A stretch of 59,819 nucleotides of DNA from Porphyromonadaceae bacterium UBA7042 (GTDB lineage Bacteria; Bacteroidota; Bacteroidia; Bacteroidales; Muribaculaceae): positions 1 through 59,819 of the forward strand of contig DLAR01000094.1 of NCBI GenBank assembly GCA_002494015.1, in the 5' to 3' direction. This document shows positions 53,222 to 59,819 of this stretch, in pieces. How positions within the stretch are numbered: position 1 is the first letter of the stretch; every line of letters begins with the position of its first letter. The translations under genes were made by a program, and so were the position numbers. The notes below the pieces were generated by a model. That model searched no databases. It worked only from the letters and a program-made list of their open reading frames with translations, and had not been told where the DNA came from.

Positions 53222-55147
53222 ATGAAAAGGGTAATTCTTTTACCCGCCGGACTCATGATGGGTCTGGCGGCAGGTGCCGCTGTTGCGCTTCCCAACTATA
53301 TAACTGACAATATGGTCGTCCAGCACGATGCCGTGTTGACCGTTCCGGGCACAGCCAAGCCGGGGGCGACGGTCAAGGTAACGCCCGAATGGAGCGGCAG
53401 GACGGTCACCGCCAAGGCCGATAAGTCGGGGCGTTTCTCGGTGAAACTTTCGACTCCGGCACCGGGTGGCCCTTACGCCATTCTCTTTGACGACGGTGAC
53501 GGCGTGACTGCTGTCGACAATGTCCTTTCGGGCGAGGTGTGGCTTTGCTCCGGGCAGTCCAACATGGAAATGCCTGTCAAGGGATGGACTACCGTCATGG
53601 ACTATGACCATGTCGTGTCGACAGCCCATTGCCCCGACGTGCGCCTGCTTCAGGTAAAGAAAAATACCTCATTCTCTCCGCGCGAAGATGTTGAGACAAA
53701 CATGGGCGGCTGGGTGCCTGCGAGCTCGGCTACGATGGATTTTTCGGCCATAGCCTACCTTTTTGCCCGTCAGCTCCACGAGGAGTTGAAAGTCCCGGTC
53801 GGGGTAATCGATGCCACTTGGGGCGGAACACCGGCCGAGGCTTGGACTTCTTATCAGGCATTGAAAGGCGTTCCGGGGTTTGAGAACGAACTTGCCGCGA
53901 TGGAGCGTTGCGGCTTTGATGCGGCAGCCCTGCAGGCCGACTATGAGCGTCAGCTCGCCGACTGGATGAAACTCGCCGGTGAAACCGACATCAATTTTGA
54001 CAAGGCGGTCTATCAGTCGGGCAAGGAATGGAACAAGATGCCTGCCGGGCAGAACTTTGACGTCACCGTCCTCCCCTCGTCGTTTGACGGCATCGTGTGG
54101 GCGCAGTACAAGTTTGACGCTCCTGCCGGAAGTGCCGGAAAGAGTTTCGTGTTGAATCTCTGTCCGATTGATGACGAGGATGTCACCTACCTCAACGGAG
54201 TGGAAGTTGCCCGTGGCTCGGGTTATGACACCCCGCGACGTTACGAGATTCCCGCCGGAGTGCTGAAAGATGGTGAAAACATCCTTTCAATCCGCATTTC
54301 CGACTTTGGCGGGGGCGGCGGTTTCAACGGCAATGCCGCCGACATGTATGCCCTCGTTTCGGGTGACCGCATTCCCCTGTCGGGCGATTGGAATTACGCC
54401 GTGGCTGCCGATTTCGGCCGACTGCCTCAGAAACCTGTCTCCGTGGGCGGGTCAAGTTATCCGTCGGTACTTTACAACGCTATGATCTATCCCCTCCGGT
54501 CGATGCCTGTAAAGGGTGTGCTTTGGTATCAGGGTTGTGCCAACGTCGGTCGCGGTGAGCAATATGAGCCGCTTTTCAAGTCCCTGATCGGCGACTGGCG
54601 CAGTCTGTGGGGCGAAAATCTCCCGTTCTATTTCGTCCAGCTCGCCGGATGGCTACAGCCACGCAATCTGCAGCCCGATTCTGAGTGGGCCGAGCTGCGC
54701 AACTCTCAGGCTGCCGCCCTTGACCTCGACAATACCGGCATGGCGGTGGCCATCGACCTCGGCAATCCCGCCGACATACACCCGCAGAACAAGCAAGAAG
54801 TTGCCGCGCGTCTTGCCCGCATCGCCCTTGCTCGTGACTATGGCCGTGATGTCGTTTACACGGCTCCCGTTGTCAAAGATGTCAAAACTCTCGGCGACAA
54901 GGTGGTGCTGACATTTGACGGCGAGGTCACACCCGCGTCGGCAGCCGTGACCGGCTTTATAATCGGCGACGGCAAAGGGGACTGGGCGGTTGCTTCGGCA
55001 CGCAAGACCGGTCCCTCCACTATCGATGTATCGTCAATCAGGATTAAGAAACCCGCGGCCGTGCGTTACAACTGGGCCGATTATCCCGGCGGCAACCTCT
55101 ACGGTGCCGACAAGCTACCTGTTGCACCGTTTGCAACCGACAAATGA
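53222..55147 (+). CDS. Sialate O-acetylesterase-type SGNH esterase
   Basis: A 641-aa exported esterase of the DUF303/SASA group, which removes O-acetyl groups from sialic acid or from plant and bacterial glycans. Signal peptide to about VAL-PN. Catalytic Ser113 is in GEVWLCSGQSNMEMP, with Asp518 and His520 in NPADIHPQNKQEV. A galactose-binding-like insert around residues 275-390 (GIVWAQYKFDAPAGSAGKSF) interrupts the catalytic domain, as seen in multi-domain relatives. 19 nt downstream of the GH3 gene. Confidence 0.93.
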   Translation: MKRVILLPAGLMMGLAAGAAVALPNYITDNMVVQHDAVLTVPGTAKPGATVKVTPEWSGRTVTAKADKSGRFSVKLSTPAPGGPYAILFDDGDGVTAVDNVLSGEVWLCSGQSNMEMPVKGWTTVMDYDHVVSTAHCPDVRLLQVKKNTSFSPREDVETNMGGWVPASSATMDFSAIAYLFARQLHEELKVPVGVIDATWGGTPAEAWTSYQALKGVPGFENELAAMERCGFDAAALQADYERQLADWMKLAGETDINFDKAVYQSGKEWNKMPAGQNFDVTVLPSSFDGIVWAQYKFDAPAGSAGKSFVLNLCPIDDEDVTYLNGVEVARGSGYDTPRRYEIPAGVLKDGENILSIRISDFGGGGGFNGNAADMYALVSGDRIPLSGDWNYAVAADFGRLPQKPVSVGGSSYPSVLYNAMIYPLRSMPVKGVLWYQGCANVGRGEQYEPLFKSLIGDWRSLWGENLPFYFVQLAGWLQPRNLQPDSEWAELRNSQAAALDLDNTGMAVAIDLGNPADIHPQNKQEVAARLARIALARDYGRDVVYTAPVVKDVKTLGDKVVLTFDGEVTPASAAVTGFIIGDGKGDWAVASARKTGPSTIDVSSIRIKKPAAVRYNWADYPGGNLYGADKLPVAPFATDK

Positions 55148-55182
55148 CAAATATCAAATAAAAACCAATCATATCACGTTTT

Positions 55183-57324
55183 ATGAAACTTAAATCATTA
55201 TTGACAACAATGTTGTTGGGCGCAGTATCTGTTGCTGCCAATGCCGCCAATGACATCGTTATCGAGACCGACAACACCGCTCTCGTTTACAGCGTAGGCG
55301 ACAACGGACGCCTCTACCAGCACTATCTCGGCAAAAAAATGAAAAATCCGGCCGATTATACAGCCGGTCCCCGTGGCGGCGAGGCATATATCACCCACGG
55401 AATGGAGGATTATTTCGAACCCGCCCTTCACATAAACCACCCTGACGGAAACTCGTCGTGTGAGCTGAAGTATGTGTCTCATTCCTCCAAGGCTCTCCCC
55501 GACGGAGCCAAGGAAACCGTCATCACACTTGCCGATGACAAGTATCCTGACAAGGTCGACCTTCACTTCGTGGCTTATCCCCGCGAAAATGTCATCAAAG
55601 CCTATACCGAGATTTTCAACAACGGCAAGAAGCCTGTGACCCTTGACAAATTTGCCTCGTCGATGCTTCATTTCGACCGTCCCAACTATTACCTCACCCA
55701 GTTCAACGGTGACTGGATCAGCGAGGCGCGTCCCTCGGAAGTCGAGCTGAAATTCGGCAAAAAGGAACTTGACACCAAGCTCGGCGCCCGCGCCAACATG
55801 TTTGTCTCGCCATTCTTCCAGCTCGCTCTCGACGAGCCTTCGCGTGAAAATGCAGGTGACGTGCTTGTCGGCACACTCGGATGGACCGGCAACTTCCGTT
55901 TCACTTTCGAGGTCGACCAGCTCGGCAAGCTGCGCGTGATTTCGGGCATCAACCCCTATTTCTCCAAGTACACCGTCAAGGGCGGTGAGTCGTTCAAGAC
56001 TCCCGAGTTCATTTTCACCCTCAGCAACAACGGCAAGGGACAGGCAAGCCGCAACCTTCACGACTGGGCCCGCAACCATCAGATTCACAAAGGAAATGAT
56101 GACCGCATGACTCTGCTCAACAACTGGGAGGCTACCTACTTTGACTTTGACGAGGACAAGCTCGTCTCTCTCATCGGCGAGGCCAAGCAGCTCGGCGTGG
56201 ACATGTTCCTTCTTGACGACGGATGGTTTGGCAACAAATATCCCCGCCACAGTGACACTCAGGGTCTCGGCGACTGGAACGAAACCGCCAACAAGCTCCC
56301 CAACGGAATCGGCCGTCTGACCGAAGAAGCAAAAAAGCAAGGTGTGAAATTCGGCATCTGGGTCGAACCCGAGATGGTGAACCCCAAGAGCGAGCTTTAT
56401 GAGCAGCACAAGGACTGGGTCATCACTCTCCCCAACCGTGACGAGTACTATTTCCGCAACCAGCTCGTCCTCGATCTCAGCAACCCCAAGGTTCAGGACT
56501 ATGTTTTCGGCGTGGTCGACAACCTCATGACCAAATATCCTGACATCGCTTTCATGAAATGGGATTGCAACAGCCCCATCACCAATATCTACTCCAATTA
56601 TGAGAAAGATAACCAGACGCATCTTTATGTAGACTATGTGCGCGGCCTCTACAAGGTTCTTGACCGCATTCAGGCCAAATATCCCGACCTGCGCATGATG
56701 ATGTGCTCGGGTGGCGGTGGCCGCACCGACTACGAGGGCCTCAAATATTTTACCGAGTTCTGGCCCAGCGACAACACCGACCCCATCGACCGACTGTTTA
56801 TCCAGTGGGGATACTCTCAGGTGTTCCCCGCCAAGACTCAGTGTGCCCACGTCACCACTTGGAACAAATCGGCTTCGGCCAAGTTCCGCACCGATGTGGC
56901 CATGATGGGCAAGCTCGGATTTGACATCAACCTCCATGATCTTTCAGAGAACGACCTCAGGTTCTGCCAAAACGCCATCAAGGAATACAACCGTCTGAAA
57001 CCCGTCATCCTCGACGGTGACCGCTATGGTCTCGTAGCCCCCTACAACAGCAACCACACAGCTACGATGTATGTCGGAAAGGACAAGAAACAGGCTGCCG
57101 TGTTTGCATTTGACATGTTCCCGCTCAACGTGGAGCATTTCACCAATGTCAAGCTGCAGGGCCTCGACCCCGACGTCACTTACTCAATCAAGGAAATCAA
57201 CAAGAGCGATGCCACGTCGTCACACTATGCCAACTACTCGGGCGAATATCTGATGACCGTCGGTCTTCCCCTGTTCTCGATATCGCGCATGAGCAGCCGT
57301 GTTTACGAACTGACTGCAATGTAA
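55183..57324 (+). CDS. GH36 alpha-galactosidase
   Basis: A 713-aa periplasmic alpha-galactosidase. Signal peptide to ANA-AN. Family motifs: LLDDGWFGNKYPRHSD, GIWVEPEMVNPKSELY, the nucleophile Asp461 in FMKWDCNSP, MMCSGGGGRTDYEGLKYFTE, and the acid/base Asp530 in WPSDNTDP. The length and order fit the bacterial RafA/AgaA type. Substrate class is alpha-1,6-galactosides such as melibiose, raffinose, or terminal alpha-Gal on other glycans. 35 nt after the esterase gene. Confidence 0.96.
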   Translation: MKLKSLLTTMLLGAVSVAANAANDIVIETDNTALVYSVGDNGRLYQHYLGKKMKNPADYTAGPRGGEAYITHGMEDYFEPALHINHPDGNSSCELKYVSHSSKALPDGAKETVITLADDKYPDKVDLHFVAYPRENVIKAYTEIFNNGKKPVTLDKFASSMLHFDRPNYYLTQFNGDWISEARPSEVELKFGKKELDTKLGARANMFVSPFFQLALDEPSRENAGDVLVGTLGWTGNFRFTFEVDQLGKLRVISGINPYFSKYTVKGGESFKTPEFIFTLSNNGKGQASRNLHDWARNHQIHKGNDDRMTLLNNWEATYFDFDEDKLVSLIGEAKQLGVDMFLLDDGWFGNKYPRHSDTQGLGDWNETANKLPNGIGRLTEEAKKQGVKFGIWVEPEMVNPKSELYEQHKDWVITLPNRDEYYFRNQLVLDLSNPKVQDYVFGVVDNLMTKYPDIAFMKWDCNSPITNIYSNYEKDNQTHLYVDYVRGLYKVLDRIQAKYPDLRMMMCSGGGGRTDYEGLKYFTEFWPSDNTDPIDRLFIQWGYSQVFPAKTQCAHVTTWNKSASAKFRTDVAMMGKLGFDINLHDLSENDLRFCQNAIKEYNRLKPVILDGDRYGLVAPYNSNHTATMYVGKDKKQAAVFAFDMFPLNVEHFTNVKLQGLDPDVTYSIKEINKSDATSSHYANYSGEYLMTVGLPLFSISRMSSRVYELTAM

Positions 57325-57367
57325 CCAATGTCAGGAATGTCCCGTAAGTCGGATCCGGTGCATGACT

Positions 57368-57410
57368 TGACAAGCCGTCGTCGAGGCCGAAAACACTACC
57401 GGGCTTGTCA
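57368..57410 (+). repeat. Nine-bp inverted repeat between GH36 and GH92 genes
   Basis: TGACAAGCC (57368-57376) and GGCTTGTCA (57402-57410) with a 25-nt loop. No T-run follows; it could be a processing site or weak attenuator. Confidence 0.5.
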
Positions 57411-57451
57411 TTGAAAATAACCGCGTGGTAACTACTCCTTAGATAAAAAAA

Positions 57452-59644
57452 ATGAAAATGAACAGATTTCATGTTGCAATAGCGATGTCACTTGTCGCCG
57501 CCGGTATGGCGGCAGGTGACTTTACCTGTCACGTCGACCCGTTTATCGGTACAGGCGTGATGGAGGAAGGCGGTTTCCTGTGTGGCAACAACTATCCCGG
57601 TGCCACGGTGCCTTTCGGGATGGTGCAGCTCTGCCCCGATACCCATCCTGCCCCCGACTGGTACAATGCGTCGGGTTATCATTACAACGACAACCGCATC
57701 TATGGTTTCTCCCACACCCGACTGAGCGGCACCGGGGCAAGCGACCTGATTGACATCCTGCTGTTTCCATCGACCGGAAACGCCACCAATTCGACTTTCT
57801 CCCACGATGAGGAAAGCGCGGCCCCGGGATACTATAAGGTGCGTCTCTCCGACGAGGACATCACCGCCGAGATGAGCGCCACCACCCGCGTGGGCATCCA
57901 TCGCTACACTTATCCCGAGCGTGCCTCGCGCAATATTCTGCTTGACCTTGACCACTCGGCTCAGAAAGGGAGCTGGGACCGCAAGATTATTCAGTCCCAG
58001 ATCCGGCAGACCGGCCCCAATACCATCGAAGGCTATCGCGTGATTACCGGCTGGGCGAAACTGCGCAAGGTATACTTTGTCGCCGAGTTTTCGGAACCGA
58101 TTCAGAAACTCACCGTCACCGACGGCGGTCAGACGCGCGGCAACGCCACTGTTGTCAACGGGCGTGACCTGAAGGCGTGGATGAATTTCGGTCAGGGACG
58201 CCGCGAGGTCACCGCCAAGGTCGCCTTGTCGGGCGTATCGGCCGGGAATGCCCGTCAGAATCTTGCCGCCGAGGCCAAGGGATGGAAGTTTGACGATTAT
58301 GTCGCCGCAGCCGATGCCGCTTGGGAAAAAGAGCTTGGCCGCATCGAGGTCACGGGCGGCACCGACGACCAGAAAAAGATTTTCTACACCGCCCTCTACC
58401 ACGCCATGATTCAGCCCAACACCTTCAGCGATGTCAACGGCCAGTACATGACCCCGGTATATACCGTCGGTCAGCTCCCCGAGGGTGCCACTCAGTACAC
58501 GACTTTCTCCCTCTGGGACACCTATCGTGCCGCCCATCCCCTCTACACCCTCCTTATACCGGGCCGCAACGCCGACTTTGTCAACAGCATGATTCGCCAC
58601 TATGACGATTACGGTTACCTGCCTGTGTGGCATCTGTGGGGACAGGACAACTACTGCATGATCGGCAATCATGCCATCCCGGTCATCGCCGACGCTGTTC
58701 TCAACGGCATTCCCGGAATCGACGCGGAACACGCCTACGAGGCGGTGCGCGAGTCTTCGCTGCAGTCCCATCCCAATTCCCCGTTTGACGTGTGGGAACG
58801 CTACGGGTACATGCCCGAACCGTTACAGACCCAGTCGGTGTCCATCACGCTCGAACTTGCCTATGACGACTGGTGTGTCGCGGCGATGGCCGAAAAACTT
58901 GGCCGCGACGAGGATGTCAACCGCTTTTACAACCGCTCGCAGTATTTTGCCAACCTTCACGACCCTGGGACCGGCTTTTTCCGAGCCAAGGATGAGAACG
59001 GCAACTGGATAGAACCCTTTGACCCGCTGAAACACGGTGCCAACGGTGGAAATCCTTATACCGAGGGCAATGCATGGCAATATTACTGGTATGTCCCCCA
59101 CGATACCGGCAAGCTTATCGAGCTGACCGGCGGCCCCAAGGCTTTCGAGGCCAAGCTCGACCGGTTTTTCACGCTCGACGAGACGAGCGGTGATAAAAAC
59201 GACAATGTGTCGGGACTCATCGGCCAGTATGCCCACGGCAACGAGCCGAGCCACCACGTCGCCTATCTTTATAACGACGTGAACGCGCCCCGCAAGTGTC
59301 AGGCTCTCGTCAGCCGCATCATGAAGGAGATGTACAACACCGGCGCAGGCGGTTATTCGGGCAACGATGACTGCGGCGAGATGTCGGCATGGTATATTTT
59401 CAGCGCGATGGGATTCTATCCTGTCAATCCCGCGTCGGGCGAGTACTATATCGGCACTCCGCTCTTTGACAGCTGTACGCTCCATCTTGAGAATGGCCGC
59501 GACTTCACCGTCACCGCCTCGCGCAAGACACCCGGGAGCTACGGGGTCAGGAAGGTGTCGCTAAATGGCAAGCCGGTGACTGACTACAGGCTGAAATATG
59601 CCGATGTCGCAGCCGGAGGCAAGCTCGACTTCGTCCTCGACTGA
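57452..59644 (+). CDS. GH92 alpha-mannosidase
   Basis: A 730-aa Ca-dependent exo-alpha-mannosidase of the family often used by gut Bacteroidota on N-glycans or yeast mannan. Signal peptide to about AAGD. The N-terminal beta-sandwich starts HVDPFIGTGVMEEGGFLCGN and includes TVPFGMVQLCPDT; the catalytic (alpha/alpha)6 domain shows FSLWDTYRAAHPLY, GNEPSHHVAYLYN and GNDDCGEMSAWYIFSAMGFY. MKMNRF is the start; MNRF two codons later is also possible. Linkage specificity (1,2 / 1,3 / 1,6) cannot be told. The 127-nt spacer upstream has a 9-bp inverted repeat TGACAAGCC (57368-57376) / GGCTTGTCA (57402-57410). Confidence 0.95.
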   Translation: MKMNRFHVAIAMSLVAAGMAAGDFTCHVDPFIGTGVMEEGGFLCGNNYPGATVPFGMVQLCPDTHPAPDWYNASGYHYNDNRIYGFSHTRLSGTGASDLIDILLFPSTGNATNSTFSHDEESAAPGYYKVRLSDEDITAEMSATTRVGIHRYTYPERASRNILLDLDHSAQKGSWDRKIIQSQIRQTGPNTIEGYRVITGWAKLRKVYFVAEFSEPIQKLTVTDGGQTRGNATVVNGRDLKAWMNFGQGRREVTAKVALSGVSAGNARQNLAAEAKGWKFDDYVAAADAAWEKELGRIEVTGGTDDQKKIFYTALYHAMIQPNTFSDVNGQYMTPVYTVGQLPEGATQYTTFSLWDTYRAAHPLYTLLIPGRNADFVNSMIRHYDDYGYLPVWHLWGQDNYCMIGNHAIPVIADAVLNGIPGIDAEHAYEAVRESSLQSHPNSPFDVWERYGYMPEPLQTQSVSITLELAYDDWCVAAMAEKLGRDEDVNRFYNRSQYFANLHDPGTGFFRAKDENGNWIEPFDPLKHGANGGNPYTEGNAWQYYWYVPHDTGKLIELTGGPKAFEAKLDRFFTLDETSGDKNDNVSGLIGQYAHGNEPSHHVAYLYNDVNAPRKCQALVSRIMKEMYNTGAGGYSGNDDCGEMSAWYIFSAMGFYPVNPASGEYYIGTPLFDSCTLHLENGRDFTVTASRKTPGSYGVRKVSLNGKPVTDYRLKYADVAAGGKLDFVLD

Positions 59645-59699
59645 ACTGTAAAATATATGTGGTGCAATAGCAATCTGACAAGATTGCGTCCTTGAATAG

Positions 59700-59727
59700 C
59701 CGTAGGTTGCGCTTGAGCAACCTACGG
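59700..59727. repeat. Eleven-bp perfect hairpin after the GH92 gene
   Basis: CCGTAGGTTGC (59700-59710) and GCAACCTACGG (59717-59727), loop GCTTGA. Stable stem; not followed by a T-run within 10 nt. Confidence 0.7.
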
Positions 59728-59743
59728 TAGATTAACGAATTAA

Positions 59744-59807
59744 AAATAAAATCTGTAAAGATTTTTCATGATGCGACGTGATTGAAAAATCTTTACAGAT
59801 TTTATTT
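59744..59807. repeat. 25-bp perfect inverted repeat at the window edge
   Basis: Arms 59744-59768 and 59783-59807 are exact reverse complements, AT-rich, around a 14-nt loop. It may serve as a bidirectional terminator of the locus or be a dispersed palindrome; the arms end in A/T runs that suit termination. Confidence 0.85.
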
Positions 59808-59819
59808 ATTATATGACAT

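Noticed and set aside
55198..56937. 579-codon open frame on the minus strand
   Set aside because: Antisense to the well-supported GH36 gene; arises from codon bias on the coding strand and has no recognisable domain.
57488..58771. 427-codon open frame on the minus strand
   Set aside because: Antisense to GH92, Gly/Val-rich translation without family resemblance.
1..59819. CRISPR array, tRNA or rRNA genes, insertion sequences
   Set aside because: No regularly spaced repeats, no cloverleaf sequence noticed by eye, and no transposase-like protein were found. A tRNA scan was not possible here.

Overview
The window looks like a chromosomal segment of a gut Bacteroidales, most likely Muribaculaceae (Duncaniella/Muribaculum-like). 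The Bacteroidota assignment rests on several things seen here: promoters of the TTTG-N19/20-TAnnTTTG type (upstream of rpsL and of the 4550-4873 gene), A-rich starts mostly without Shine-Dalgarno sites, the order secY-map-infA-rpmJ-rpsM-rpsK-rpsD-rpoA-rplQ, a one-protein hybrid two-component regulator, a propeller protein and a GH97/GH92-style secreted glycosidase repertoire, and C-terminal tails of type IX secretion style. The family-level call is inference from the overall flavour of the proteins.

Layout. 36-8785 (minus strand): an initiating sugar-phosphate transferase for surface polysaccharide, a DUF349 coiled-coil protein, a lipid kinase, a tiny secreted protein that is almost only a sorting tail, a bile-salt-hydrolase-family enzyme, a PAP2 phosphatase and an LTA-synthase-like sulfatase-fold membrane protein. 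9095-27869 (plus strand): the str, S10, spc and alpha ribosomal operons in one run (rpsL to rplQ, 33 genes including rpmD and rpmJ, which are very short). Two gaps of 240 and 302 nt interrupt this otherwise compact run, ahead of rpsH and rpsD; both are structured and may be autoregulatory leaders. A terminator and a new promoter separate rpmJ from rpsM. 27963-35246 (minus strand): a six-gene operon queF, queC, an M15-peptidase-like DUF5715 protein, a large AsmA-like protein, a HAD phosphatase and aroB.

35768-41104 (plus strand) is the most unusual region: a soluble phosphatidylserine-decarboxylase-family enzyme of the extended type (like the fungal tryptophan decarboxylase PsiD), a GadC-like amino-acid/amine antiporter, an MFS transporter and a DcaP-like outer-membrane porin, closely spaced in one apparent operon. 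I infer a pyruvoyl-dependent amino-acid decarboxylation/antiport system; the substrate is unknown.

41749-59644 (plus strand) is a carbohydrate-use locus without SusC/SusD in view: a seven-bladed FG-GAP propeller protein, a clan GH-D glycosidase, a hybrid two-component regulator whose stop overlaps the start of a GH3 beta-glucosidase, then a sialate-O-acetylesterase-type esterase, a GH36 alpha-galactosidase and a GH92 alpha-mannosidase. The regulator presumably senses a sugar released by these periplasmic enzymes and switches the locus on. The window ends with two strong inverted repeats. No tRNA, rRNA, CRISPR array or insertion sequence was recognised.
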